In this document: positions 16,153 to 25,308 of the stretch, piece after piece
Numbering within the stretch: position 1 is the first letter of the stretch
How the letters are laid out: each line of letters begins with the position of its first letter
Assembly (NCBI GenBank): GCA_964417895.1
Contig: CAYQJS010000009.1
Coordinates: forward strand, 1 to 64,000
Source: CAYQJS01 sp964417895
Lineage (GTDB): Bacteria > Chloroflexota > UBA6077 > SHYK01
Direction of reading: 5' to 3'
DNA length: 64,000 nt
Notes under the pieces: generated by a model
What the model saw: only the letters and a program-made list of their open reading frames with translations
The model's database searches: none
Told to the model about the DNA's origin: nothing
Position numbers and translations under genes: made by a program

Positions 16153-18291
16153 ATGAGCCGCGGGAGTCATCGCCGACTGGGCGACCGGCTCACCGCCGCG
16201 CGCCACCGGAATTTCGTCGGCCGCGCGGCCGAGATCGCGCTGTTCGGCGACGCCCTGGCGGTGCAGGACCTACCGTTCCACGTCCTCTACGTATTCGGTC
16301 CCGGGGGCGTCGGTAAGACCGCGCTGCTTGGCGAATTCGCCCGGCTCTGCAGGCGGACGGCGACCTCCAGCATCTACCTGGACGGGCGGGACATCGACCC
16401 GTCCCCTGAATCCTTTCTCGCCGCCGTACGGAGCGCGATGGGTATCGCCCCGCGGGACGACCCGCTGGAGCGGCTTGCTTCGCGACCGGAGCGCCACGTG
16501 CTGACCGTTGACACGTATGAGGCGATGGGCTCCCTCGATGGATGGCTGCGTGACGCATTCCTGCCCCAATTGCCGGAGGACGTGCTCGTCGTTCTGGCGG
16601 GCCGCGATCCGCCATCAACACCCTGGCGCTCAGACCCGGGTTGGCAGAGCCTGGTGCGCGTGGTGCCCCTGCGCAACCTCAGCCGGGATGACGCTGGCGC
16701 GTATCTCGTCCAACGCAACGTTCCGGCCGGCCAGCACACCGCGGTGTTGAACTTTGCGAACGGCCACCCGCTGGCGCTGTCTCTGGTGGCAGACCTCTTC
16801 GCCCAGGACCCGGCGACCCAGTTCCACGCAGAGGAAGCGCCGGACCTTGTAGCAACGTTGCTCCACCACTTCGTGCAGAGGGTCCCCGGGCCAGCGCACC
16901 GCACGGCGCTGGAGGCATGCGCTCTGGTGCGCCTAACCACCGAAGGGCTCCTGGGCCAGATGCTGGCAATGCCGGACGTGAACGAGCTGTTCGAATGGCT
17001 ACGTGGCCTCTCGTTCATCGAGTCCGGGCAGGGCGGGCTCTTCCCCCACGATCTCGCTCGCGAGGCGCTGGCGACGGACCTCCGCTGGCGGAACCCTGAC
17101 TGGTTCGCAGAGCTGCACGGGCGCGCACGTGCCTACCACATCAGGCGTGTACAGGAGACCCACGATGTGGAGCAACAGGCGGCGCTCATCGATCTGATCT
17201 TCCTTCACCGTGACAATCAGGCGGTGCGGCCGTTTTTCGAGCTCCTCCGCGCCCGCGGCGGCGCAGGTGAAACGGCCGAGAGCGGGGCGGCATCTACCGA
17301 CCTGGCCCGACCAGGGGACATGTCGACACTCATAGGGATGGTGGCGCGCCACGAGGGGGATGATTCCGCGAAGCTGGCGGAGCGCTGGCTCGTCCAGCAG
17401 CCCCAACATACGCTGGTCTTTCGCGAAAGCGACGACAGCATCGCGGGGTTCGTACTCATGCTCGCCCTGGACCGGGCCGGCGGCGAGGATATCGACGCCG
17501 ATCCCGCCGCGAAGGCGGCGTGGGACTACCTGCAGCGCCGGGGGGCCCTGCGAGCGGGGGAACGCGCGACGTTTTTCCGTTTCTGGATGGCCAGCGAGAG
17601 CTACCAGTCGGTTTCGTCGGTCCAGGGCCTCGTGTTCGTCGAGGCCGTGCGTCATTACCTGACCACGCCCGGCCTCGCCGTGAGCTTCTTCCCCTGTGCG
17701 GACCCCGACTTCTGGGCGCCGATGTTCGCCTACGCCGACATTCCCAGGGTCCCGGAGGCTGATTTCGAGATCGGCGGCCGTCGCTACGGCGTGTTCGCGC
17801 ATGACTGGCGCTCCGTCCCTCCGATGGTCTGGCTCGACTCGCTTGCCAAACGCGAGGTCGCCGCGGCGCCGCTCGAGTGCCGCCCGGAGTCCTCGTCCGA
17901 GCCGCTCGTGGTTCTCAGCGAGCCCGATTTCGCGGAAGCGGTTCGCGATGCGCTCCGCTCGTACGACCGACTTGAGGCGCTTCGGTCGAACCCGTTGGTC
18001 CGCTCTCGCATCGTGCTGCAGCGCACCAGCCGATCCGACGCAACATCCGCGGAGCGGCCAACCCTTCTGCGCGAGCTCATCCTGGAGGCGGCCGACAGCC
18101 TGCGAGAGCCAGCGCGCGACGCGAAGTTGTACAGGGCTGTGGACCACACGTACCTTCACCCGGCGCCGACCCAGGAGGCCGCCGCTGAGCTGCTCGACCT
18201 GCCGTTCAGCACGTACCGCCGCCATCTGCGGTACGGCATCGCTCGGATTACCGACTATCTGTGGAGCCGGGAGATCGGGGCGCCGGGCTAA
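16153..18291 (+). CDS. STAND-type ATPase with GNAT-like region and C-terminal HTH
   Basis: A protein of 712 residues. The N-terminal NTPase has Walker A GPGGVGKT (49-56) preceded by a FVGRAAEI entry typical of STAND regulators, a VLVVLAGRD strand near 150 and a NGHPLALSLV motif near 200. After a helical arm, residues about 410-560 read like a GNAT acetyltransferase fold (SIAGFVLMLALDRA, then FFRFWMAS and VRHYL). The C-terminus, about 670-700, is HTH-like (AAELLDLPFSTYRRHL). STAND proteins act as signal-dependent switches, often of transcription. The GNAT assignment is by pattern only. It sits just before the DUF4331 cluster and could regulate it. Confidence 0.7.
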   Translation: MSRGSHRRLGDRLTAARHRNFVGRAAEIALFGDALAVQDLPFHVLYVFGPGGVGKTALLGEFARLCRRTATSSIYLDGRDIDPSPESFLAAVRSAMGIAPRDDPLERLASRPERHVLTVDTYEAMGSLDGWLRDAFLPQLPEDVLVVLAGRDPPSTPWRSDPGWQSLVRVVPLRNLSRDDAGAYLVQRNVPAGQHTAVLNFANGHPLALSLVADLFAQDPATQFHAEEAPDLVATLLHHFVQRVPGPAHRTALEACALVRLTTEGLLGQMLAMPDVNELFEWLRGLSFIESGQGGLFPHDLAREALATDLRWRNPDWFAELHGRARAYHIRRVQETHDVEQQAALIDLIFLHRDNQAVRPFFELLRARGGAGETAESGAASTDLARPGDMSTLIGMVARHEGDDSAKLAERWLVQQPQHTLVFRESDDSIAGFVLMLALDRAGGEDIDADPAAKAAWDYLQRRGALRAGERATFFRFWMASESYQSVSSVQGLVFVEAVRHYLTTPGLAVSFFPCADPDFWAPMFAYADIPRVPEADFEIGGRRYGVFAHDWRSVPPMVWLDSLAKREVAAAPLECRPESSSEPLVVLSEPDFAEAVRDALRSYDRLEALRSNPLVRSRIVLQRTSRSDATSAERPTLLRELILEAADSLREPARDAKLYRAVDHTYLHPAPTQEAAAELLDLPFSTYRRHLRYGIARITDYLWSREIGAPG

Positions 18292-18389
18292 GTGAGCACA
18301 AATTGAACAAGGATTGGTCTGGAGGACGACCGCCCGCCTAAAGAAAACTAGGTGCGCATCCCACACCCAAGTTTTCGCAGGGAGGAGTC

Positions 18390-19832
18390 ATGCGTCCATC
18401 TTCGATCCATCCGGCAGGCGGCATATTTCGCGTTCTCGCACTGGCGGCAATCCTCGCTGTGCCTCTCGTGGGGCAGCTCGTCGGCGCATCCAGCCACCGG
18501 GAGGCCCCGCTGATCAGCCAGGACCCGGCGGCGGATATCACCGACATGTACGTGTTTCGCAGCCCGGACGCGCCCGAGACCGTTACGGCGATCATGAACG
18601 TGTGGCCCTATGCCCAGCCCAACGGCGGTCCCAACTGGTACCGCTTCGACGAAAACGTCCGGTATTCCATGAACGTCACGCAGGACGGTGGCAACGAGGA
18701 GGACCTTCGTCTCGACTTCCGTTTTCGCACTGACGTCCGGAACGGAAACACTTTCCTGCTGAACACGGGCCCGGTGATGTCGCTCGATGACCCGAACCTC
18801 AACGTGCGCCAGTTCTACTCCGTAGACCTGGTGGCGGGCGGCCGGACCACCAGGCTCGGAGAGAACATCCCCGTGGCGCCGCCCAACGTTGGGCCCAAGT
18901 CCTTTCCCGACTACGATCTCGTAGCCAATCAGGCGATTACCCCCATTCCCGCGATCCCCGGTGGAAAGGTGTTCGCCGGGCCTCGCGATGATCCATTCTT
19001 CGTGGACCTGGGGGCGACCTTCGACCTGCTCACGATTCGCCCTGGCGCCCCGGGCAACACGGGTGGTGGTGTTGACGCCCTCAGCGGCTATAACGTGCTC
19101 TCGATCGCGGTACAGCTGCCGATCTCGGCCGTGGTCCGGCCCGCGTGCACCCTGAGCAACTCGTCTGACATGAACTGCGTTGTCGGCATGTGGGTGACCA
19201 CGAGCCGCCCGAGCACCCGCGTCCTTCGAGGCGAAGAGGCGCCGACCACCAGCGGCGACTGGGTCCAGATCTCGCGGCTGAGCGCAGCGCTCGTGAACGA
19301 GGTCGTCGTTCCGCTGGCGTTCAAGGACGTCTTCAACGCGTCGGAGCCGAAGAACGACGCCCCTCGCTTCGTACCCGTTGTCACCGACCCGGAGGCGGCG
19401 CGCCTCCTGCAAGCCCTGTACGGCCTGGACGTTCCCCCGGCGCCCCGGAATGACCTCGTCACGATTTTCCTGACCGGCATCCCGGGCCTGAATCAACCGC
19501 CCAACGTCCAGGGCGCCGAGATCGCTCACCTGAATCTCGCGGTGCCCGTCTCCGCGCAGCCTAACCGCATGGGCGTCCTGGGTGGCGACAACCAGGGATA
19601 CCCGAACGGCCGACGCCTGGGCGACGACGTGGTCGACATCTCCCTGCAAGCGGTGGCCGGCGGAACGCCCTTCACACCGGCCTTCAACAAAGCCCCCAAC
19701 AATCAGCTCGGCGACGGCGTGGACGCGAACGATAAGCCATTTCTGGCTACGTTCCCGTATGTGGCGGCGCCGTACGCGGGCTTCGAGCTTCCCCCGTACG
19801 CTTCGCAGTCCGCGGCGCATCCGTCGAACTGA
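18390..19832 (+). CDS. DUF4331 family secreted protein
   Basis: A protein of 480 residues with a Sec signal peptide (hydrophobic stretch about 15-32, cut near VGASS). Mature sequence opens with the DUF4331 signature ASSHREAPLISQDPAADITD, and then alternates beta strands to the end. Function of the family is unknown; it is often found with TPR proteins and metal or secretion genes. GGGAGGAG precedes the ATG. It heads a plus-strand run with the TPR and NicO genes, a combination I have seen in other phyla, which suggests a joint role outside the membrane. Confidence 0.85.
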   Translation: MRPSSIHPAGGIFRVLALAAILAVPLVGQLVGASSHREAPLISQDPAADITDMYVFRSPDAPETVTAIMNVWPYAQPNGGPNWYRFDENVRYSMNVTQDGGNEEDLRLDFRFRTDVRNGNTFLLNTGPVMSLDDPNLNVRQFYSVDLVAGGRTTRLGENIPVAPPNVGPKSFPDYDLVANQAITPIPAIPGGKVFAGPRDDPFFVDLGATFDLLTIRPGAPGNTGGGVDALSGYNVLSIAVQLPISAVVRPACTLSNSSDMNCVVGMWVTTSRPSTRVLRGEEAPTTSGDWVQISRLSAALVNEVVVPLAFKDVFNASEPKNDAPRFVPVVTDPEAARLLQALYGLDVPPAPRNDLVTIFLTGIPGLNQPPNVQGAEIAHLNLAVPVSAQPNRMGVLGGDNQGYPNGRRLGDDVVDISLQAVAGGTPFTPAFNKAPNNQLGDGVDANDKPFLATFPYVAAPYAGFELPPYASQSAAHPSN

Positions 19833-19943
19833 CTTTGTCGAGCGAGCCGGTCGGCGCGAGGCGGCCTTTTCCGCCCGCGCCGGCCGGTCTTGCGCGGCGT
19901 GTTTGCCCTCGATGCAGGAAACTCAGCCGGAGTGCCAACGCTC

Positions 19944-21281
19944 ATGATCGCGCTTAGAGTTGCCCCCGCGTCTGGAAAGCACGCGCTTGCCGCCATCTGC
20001 GCTGTGGTGTCGGCCCTTTGCATGGCCCTGATCGCGGACCAACTCCATCTGTCGAACAGCCCCCCAGCGCGGGAGCCCACGCTGGACAGCCGGCCGGCTG
20101 GGGAGCGCGCGGTGGAGGCGGCCCAGCAACGGCTCCAGCGGGCCCCCGGGGACGCTCGGTCCCTTACTCTGCTGGCGAGCGCGTATCTCGTGCGCGTCCG
20201 CGAGACGGGCGACCCCGGCTATCTGGGGCGTGCGGGAGCGCTGCTGGACCGCGCACTCGCGGCCGATCCCGAGGAGGTCGACGCGGTCGTCGCCGCGGGC
20301 TCGCTGGCGTTGTCTCAGCACGAGTTCGAGCGGGCGTTAGAGCTGGGCGAGCGGGCTTTGCGCCTCGCGCCGTTTCGGGCGGCCGCACAGGGCGTCGTCA
20401 CCGACGCGCTGGTCGAGCTGGGACGGTACGAGGAGGCGGTCCGGTCGGCGCAGCGTATGGTGGACCTCCGACCAGACCAGCCATCCCTGTCGCGCGTGTC
20501 CTATCTGCGGGAGCTACACGGCGACCTGGCCGGAGCGACGGAGGCGATGCGGCAAGCCGTCGCAGCCGGGGCTCCGCACAGTGAGGCCACGGCGTGGGCC
20601 GAGGTCCAGCTGGGCCACCTCCTCTTCGCCCAGGGTAACCTGCCAGAGGCGCAGCGGGCGTACGAGCGCGCCGGCCAGCGCATAGACGGGTACGTCCACG
20701 CGCTGGCCGGCGCGGCACGTGTCCGCGCGGCGACCGGTGACCTGGGTGGGGCTGCGCAGCTCTTGGAGCGAGCCGGCGAAGCGATGCCGCTACCCGAGTT
20801 TGTGGCCGCGCTCGCGGACGCCTACGCGCGGCTCGGCGACACGGCGCGCTTCCAGCAGCAGTACCGCTTCCTGACCGAAATCCAGAAGCTGCTCGCTGCG
20901 AATGGCGTGCGCACCGATGCCGATCTGCTCCTCTTCAACGCCGATCGCGACCAGGACCTGGAATCCACCCATGCCGCGGCGAGGGGTGAGTTCTTGCGCC
21001 GGCCGAGCATTCACACCGCGGACGCCCTCGCCTGGGCCGAGTACCGCGTCGGCGACCTGGAAAATGCGCTCGCCCACAGCCAGCAGGCGCTCCGGCTCGG
21101 CTCGCGCGACCCGCTCATGCTCTACCGTGCCGGGGTTATCGCGCACGACAGCGGGCAGGCCGACCGGGCCTACGAGCTCCTGAAGGCGTCTAGCGACCTC
21201 AATCCAACCTACTCGGTCCTGTGGTCCGGCGACCTGGCACGCCGGCTCAGCGATCTCTCCTTGATGAGGAGGGCCGAATGA
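19944..21281 (+). CDS. TPR-repeat protein, membrane-anchored
   Basis: A protein of 445 residues from ATG 19944. A signal anchor (ALAAICAVVSALCMALIA) precedes at least seven tetratricopeptide-like units; good examples are FERALELGERALRLAP and NLPEAQRAYERAGQRID, and later DLENALAHSQQALRLGS. TPRs bind partner proteins, here probably on the outer face. Its stop overlaps the start of the transporter gene by 4 nt (ATGA), so the two are translationally coupled. It is the middle gene of the DUF4331-TPR-NicO set. Confidence 0.8.
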   Translation: MIALRVAPASGKHALAAICAVVSALCMALIADQLHLSNSPPAREPTLDSRPAGERAVEAAQQRLQRAPGDARSLTLLASAYLVRVRETGDPGYLGRAGALLDRALAADPEEVDAVVAAGSLALSQHEFERALELGERALRLAPFRAAAQGVVTDALVELGRYEEAVRSAQRMVDLRPDQPSLSRVSYLRELHGDLAGATEAMRQAVAAGAPHSEATAWAEVQLGHLLFAQGNLPEAQRAYERAGQRIDGYVHALAGAARVRAATGDLGGAAQLLERAGEAMPLPEFVAALADAYARLGDTARFQQQYRFLTEIQKLLAANGVRTDADLLLFNADRDQDLESTHAAARGEFLRRPSIHTADALAWAEYRVGDLENALAHSQQALRLGSRDPLMLYRAGVIAHDSGQADRAYELLKASSDLNPTYSVLWSGDLARRLSDLSLMRRAE

Positions 21282-22939
21282 AGCATCTACTCTTGAGCTT
21301 GCTCCTGGTTGGCGGCGCTGCGCTCGCCCTCACCTCGAATGCGGCCGCCCACCCCCTGGGAAACTTCACCGTCAATCGTTACAGTCGCATCGAGGTGGGG
21401 CCCGAGCGTATCCACCTGCGATACGTGCTGGATCTCGCCGAGATCCCGACGTTGCAGGAGCTGCGATCTTTCCGGGTGCCGAGCGGCCGAGTCGACGAGG
21501 CTGCGCGGCAACAGCTCCTCCGCGTGAAGGCGAGCCAGCTCATGTCCGGCGCTCGGCTTGAGGCGGGCGGACACCCGGTGAGCTGGGAACTGACGGCAGC
21601 GTCGCTGGACCTGCTGCCCGGGCAGGCCGACCTTGAAACCCTCAGAGTGGAGCTGACGCTCGTGGCCCCCTGGTCGGCGGCGGAGAGCGCCCGCCTCGAC
21701 TACCGCGACTCGAACTATCCAGGCCGAATCGGTTGGCACGAGGTGGTGGCCAGGGGTGTCGGGAGCGTCGTCCTCGCCGGCAGCACGGCGCCAACCCTCG
21801 ATGCGACAGACGAGCTCCGCTCGTACCCCAACGACCCGACACGGCCGCCGCTGGACGTTTCGGGCGCTCGCGCCACGGTAGCTTTCGGCGTCGATAGCGC
21901 AGGGGCGCTCCAGAATGCCGGCGTCGAGACCGCCGCCGGCATTGGTTCCGAGTTTCGAGCTCCTGGTTCCGAGGGGAACGCGAACGAGGAACTCGGAACG
22001 ACGAACCCGGAACTACGCGGGCAGGCCGCCCGGCGCTTCGCGCTGGGGACAATCCCGCCTGAGGTAGCAGTTCTCTTACGAGGCGATGCCGCATCCAGCC
22101 TTTCGACGCTGGGCCTGGCCCTTGCCATTGCCGCCGCGCTGGGCGCCATGCATGGGCTCGGGCCGGGCCACGGCAAGACGCTGGTCGGAGCATATCTCGT
22201 AGGGTCCAGAGGGACCGCTGCACAAGCCCTCCTCCTGGGCCTGACGGTGACCGCCACGCACACGCTCGGCGTCTACGCCCTGGGCGTCGTCACGCTCGTA
22301 GCCGCCCAGTACGTCCTGCCCGAGACCCTCTACCCCGTGCTCAGCCTTCTGTCCGGATTGCTCGTAGTGGCCATAGGCCTCTCCCTGATCAGGTCTCGAC
22401 TGGCGGCTTACCGTCGCGCTCGCGCCCGGGGCCACGACCACGAGCACCACGGCAGCCAGCATGAGCCGCACGTCCATCAGCACGATGCACACGGCGGGCA
22501 CGGCCAAGGCTTGGGGCACTCGGGCGTCCAGCAGCACGATGCGCAGGGCGAGCATAGTCACAGGGCAGGACACTCGCACATCCATGTCCACCGGGGATCG
22601 AGCGGCGCCGGCTCCCCGCTCCGAGACGTGCTCGGCATCGGGGTGTCGGGCGGGCTCCTACCGTGTCCGTCAGCGCTGGTCGTCCTGCTGGCGGCCATAT
22701 CCCTGAATAACGTCGCGCTGGGCATGCTGCTGGTGGCCGCTTTCAGCGTCGGCCTGGCGAGCGTTCTGTCCGCCGTGGGGCTCCTCGTCGTCTACGGCGG
22801 GCACGCGCTCGGCCGCACCGCCGTGGGGCGGCGTCTCGCGCACGCTCCGGTGCTGCGTGCAGCCCCCGCACTCAGCGCCGTGGTGATCACGCTCGCCGGC
22901 CTGAAGATTGCGGCCGACGCCGCGCGCGCATTTGTCTAA
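21278..22939 (+). CDS. NicO/RcnA-type nickel-cobalt transporter
   Basis: A protein of 553 residues. A signal peptide and about 230-residue outer domain with strands (HPLGNFTVNRYSRIEV) precede six membrane segments. Signature motifs are GAMHGLGPGHGKTLVGAYLV and GGLLPCPSALVVLLAAI. A long His-rich loop, about 400-450, with repeated HEHH, HQHDAH and HSHIHVH lies between them. The family moves Ni/Co (or other divalent metals) across the membrane. A repeat-derived insert (21943-22019) sits before the first core helix. Translation is coupled to the TPR gene. Which metal and direction cannot be told. Confidence 0.85.
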   Translation: MKHLLLSLLLVGGAALALTSNAAAHPLGNFTVNRYSRIEVGPERIHLRYVLDLAEIPTLQELRSFRVPSGRVDEAARQQLLRVKASQLMSGARLEAGGHPVSWELTAASLDLLPGQADLETLRVELTLVAPWSAAESARLDYRDSNYPGRIGWHEVVARGVGSVVLAGSTAPTLDATDELRSYPNDPTRPPLDVSGARATVAFGVDSAGALQNAGVETAAGIGSEFRAPGSEGNANEELGTTNPELRGQAARRFALGTIPPEVAVLLRGDAASSLSTLGLALAIAAALGAMHGLGPGHGKTLVGAYLVGSRGTAAQALLLGLTVTATHTLGVYALGVVTLVAAQYVLPETLYPVLSLLSGLLVVAIGLSLIRSRLAAYRRARARGHDHEHHGSQHEPHVHQHDAHGGHGQGLGHSGVQQHDAQGEHSHRAGHSHIHVHRGSSGAGSPLRDVLGIGVSGGLLPCPSALVVLLAAISLNNVALGMLLVAAFSVGLASVLSAVGLLVVYGGHALGRTAVGRRLAHAPVLRAAPALSAVVITLAGLKIAADAARAFV

Positions 22940-22949
22940 GGGAACAGAG

Positions 22950-23381
22950 GTGGCCGGAGTTGTGGCGAAGAGGGCTCGGGGGCTCGTCATCGCCTTGGGC
23001 GAGGCGTGGAATGCGCACGACCCGGAGCGCGTGGTGGGGTTTTATGCGGCCGACTACGAAGGCATGGACGTGGGCGAGAGGGGCCTCCAGCGAGGGCAAG
23101 AGGGAGCGCTGCGGAGTTTCGAACGCTACTGGAAGGCATTTCCCGACGTGCGCATTCGTCTGGACGAGATGGTTGTGCAAGACAACCGTATTGCGCTAGT
23201 GTGGACGGCGAGCGGAACACACGGTGGCAGCCTGATGAGCATCCCGTCCACGGGACGACGCGTCGCCATACGCGGCACGTCGCTGCTGAGACTGGCTGGG
23301 AACCAGGTCCAGCACGCTCTCCACGTGTGGGATGTCGCGGGCCTGTTGCGCGCGATGCAGCTCCTACCGGACCTCCGGTAG
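22950..23381 (+). CDS. SnoaL/NTF2-like ester cyclase family protein
   Basis: A protein of 143 residues from GTG 22950, 10 nt after the transporter stop. NTF2-like cone fold: helix GLVIALGEAWNAHD, then FYAADYEGMDVG, then the strand set with VWTASGTHGGSL and RGTSLLRLAGNQV. Stand-alone members of this family include polyketide cyclases and many proteins of unknown role; catalytic residues are not certain. The start is chosen because the frame upstream overlaps the transporter. Tight spacing suggests it belongs to the same operon. Confidence 0.65.
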   Translation: MAGVVAKRARGLVIALGEAWNAHDPERVVGFYAADYEGMDVGERGLQRGQEGALRSFERYWKAFPDVRIRLDEMVVQDNRIALVWTASGTHGGSLMSIPSTGRRVAIRGTSLLRLAGNQVQHALHVWDVAGLLRAMQLLPDLR

Positions 23382-23422
23382 AGAACAGGGCAGAGCCCCA
23401 CGGGGCAGAAAGGAGAAGGATC

Positions 23423-23797
23423 GTGGCCAAAACGTATTGCCAGGTAGCCGGAATCATCCTCATCGTCGTCGGGGTGCTGGGACTTGTGGGATTCAACATA
23501 CCTGGGCTCCTAACCGTGAACGAGCCGGGGGAGGTGGCCCTTCACCTGGTGGTGGGCGTCCTCGCCGCCGCCGCCGGTTTCTATGGTGGCTACGGACGGT
23601 TCGCGCTGCTCTACGCCAAGGTGTTTGGAATCGTGTACCTGGCGCTCGGGGCTATCGGCTTCGTCGTGCCGGAGCTGGTCCCTGGACTGATCCATCTGGA
23701 CGTAGGCTGCAACGTCGTGCACCTCGCCCTGGGCGTGTGGGGCATCTGGGCCGGATATTTGGCAGGGAGCTCACAGGCATCAGTAGCTCCAGCGTAG
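23423..23797 (+). CDS. DUF4383-like four-helix membrane protein
   Basis: A protein of 124 residues with four hydrophobic segments: residues about 8-28, 40-58, 64-85 and 95-115. The sequence GIILIVVGVLGLVGF and the later LHLVVGVLAAAAGFYGGYG fit the DUF4383 group of small membrane proteins. The GTG start at 23423 follows AGGAGAAGG. It is 41 nt downstream of the NTF2-like gene. Function unknown. Confidence 0.65.
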   Translation: MAKTYCQVAGIILIVVGVLGLVGFNIPGLLTVNEPGEVALHLVVGVLAAAAGFYGGYGRFALLYAKVFGIVYLALGAIGFVVPELVPGLIHLDVGCNVVHLALGVWGIWAGYLAGSSQASVAPA

Positions 23798-23882
23798 CCT
23801 GAGCTTTCAGGGGCCTACAGTCAATCGGGACCGCCGGCAATCGGGACCGCCGGGCCATGCTTTGTTTGGAGGTAGACGCGTT

Positions 23883-24350
23883 GTGGTAACTGCACACTGG
23901 CTCCTGAGCCGCAGGGTGTCGGCCCGGACACTCGCCGTCGTCGCCGCGCTGATGGCTCTGGTGCTTGCAGGGGGCGTCGCCCAGGCGCAGTTCGAAGGCG
24001 TCTATCAGGATGTCATCGGCCGAGGACGGCTCGAGTACTCCGAGGCCGTAGGCGGACCGGCCGACGTCTATGTGGGCTGGATCGCCATGGAGCCGGGCAG
24101 TACCTATGGTGGCTGGCACACCCACCCCGGCCCGGTCTGGGTCGTCGTCACGAACGGCGAGCTGGCCCTGTACGGCCCCGACGCGTGCCGCACTCTGTAT
24201 AGCGCGGGAGCAGCTTACGTCGCCCAGCCCGACACGCTTTACGACCTGCGGAATGAGGGCACCCAACCCTTGGAGCTCGCCTTCGCGGGAGTATTCCGGG
24301 CTGGCGAGCCGGCGGCGATGGCAGCCGAAGCTCCAGAGGTCAGGTGCTGA
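23883..24350 (+). CDS. Secreted cupin-domain protein
   Basis: A protein of 155 residues with a signal peptide (LAVVAALMALVLAGGVAQA) and then one cupin domain. The first cupin motif reads GGWHTHPGPVWVVVTNGE, with two His as possible metal ligands; the second is reduced (LYDLRNEGTQPLELAFAGVF) and lacks the expected His. GTG 23883 follows GGAGG by nine nt. The family is large and varied; a lone secreted cupin of this kind is often of unknown role. Spacing suggests a relaxed operon with its neighbours. Confidence 0.65.
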   Translation: MVTAHWLLSRRVSARTLAVVAALMALVLAGGVAQAQFEGVYQDVIGRGRLEYSEAVGGPADVYVGWIAMEPGSTYGGWHTHPGPVWVVVTNGELALYGPDACRTLYSAGAAYVAQPDTLYDLRNEGTQPLELAFAGVFRAGEPAAMAAEAPEVRC

Positions 24351-24383
24351 GCTGAGCTATCGGCGAAGAGTACCGGTACCCTT

Positions 24384-25073
24384 GTGAGCGATCTGCCCGC
24401 CGCCCAGGGTTTGGTGGCGGTTTTTCTCGTCATGCTCCTGAAAGAAAGCGGCGTACCCCTGCCGATCCCCTCCGACCTGGTGATGATCACCGCCGGCATC
24501 CAGGCCGCGGCCGGCGCCTACTCGCTGGTGGAGCTGCTCGTCGCCCTGGAGGTCGCGATCCTCGTCGGCGGATCGCTCCAGTTCCTCATCGCCCGGGCTG
24601 CGGGCCGGCGGCTCGTGGCGCGCTTCGGACGCCGCGTCGGTTTGACCGATTCGCGCCTGGAGCATGCGCTCACGCGCGTCCGGCAGCGCGGCTCGCTCGC
24701 CATCTTGATTGGACTGAATGTGCCAGCCGGTCGCGCCGGCATTGTGGTCGCGGCCGGGGTCGCCGGGCTCACGTACACGGCGTTCGCGCCGGCCATGCTC
24801 GCGGGCAGCACCGTGTTCTATGCGTGGCACGTAGCGCTCGGTTACCTGGCCGGGCCGACGGCCCTCAGCTTGATCGACCAGCTGAATGTCCCGCTCGCCG
24901 CAGCCCTCGTGGCCCTGGCGGCCGCCGGGCTCATCGCCTGGCTCCTGCTCGGCCGCGCCCGGGGCGGCCGAGCGCCTGAGAGCGACGCCCTCGACCGACT
25001 GCACGCGTGGAGCGAGGCGGCCTGCCCGGGGTGTCTCGCCATCACGGCCATCGAGCGAGCACGAAGCCTGTAA
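24384..25073 (+). CDS. DedA/VTT-family membrane protein
   Basis: A protein of 229 residues. It shows the DedA pattern of a re-entrant loop and several membrane helices: LKESGVPLPIPSDLVMITAG, then a GGSLQFLIARAAGRRLVARFG stretch and RGSLAILIGLNVPAGRAGIV. DedA proteins act as lipid scramblases or proton-linked transporters in the inner membrane. The family's acidic residue near the start is conserved as E21. The tail has a C-x2-C (ACPGC). The start is GTG at 24384. It lies just before a MITE-like repeat. Confidence 0.75.
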   Translation: MSDLPAAQGLVAVFLVMLLKESGVPLPIPSDLVMITAGIQAAAGAYSLVELLVALEVAILVGGSLQFLIARAAGRRLVARFGRRVGLTDSRLEHALTRVRQRGSLAILIGLNVPAGRAGIVVAAGVAGLTYTAFAPAMLAGSTVFYAWHVALGYLAGPTALSLIDQLNVPLAAALVALAAAGLIAWLLLGRARGGRAPESDALDRLHAWSEAACPGCLAITAIERARSL

Positions 25074-25082
25074 CGGCCGTGA

Positions 25083-25196
25083 CACGCCCTCACCTTGGCC
25101 CTTCCCAGGGGGGAGAGGGGGGCAGCCGATCGCCTCTCCCTCTGGGAGAGACCGGCCAACGGTCGCCTCAGGCGACCGAGGACGGGTGAGGGCGTG
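25083..25196. mobile_element. MITE-like element with 12-bp terminal inverted repeats, copy 2
   Basis: Ends CACGCCCTCACC and GGTGAGGGCGTG, internal hairpin GGTCGCCT/AGGCGACC. About the last 75 bp are nearly identical to copy 1 at 14505-14611. Lies 9 nt past the DedA gene. Confidence 0.6.
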
Positions 25197-25308
25197 GCAC
25201 CCGGCAACACGAAGCGCAAGAGTTCAGGGCGCACCCCCGGCAGCTCGCCGGAACCAAAGGATGACGGTAGAGGCTAGAATGACTCTCATCCCGAGCCGGA
25301 GGGACGGC

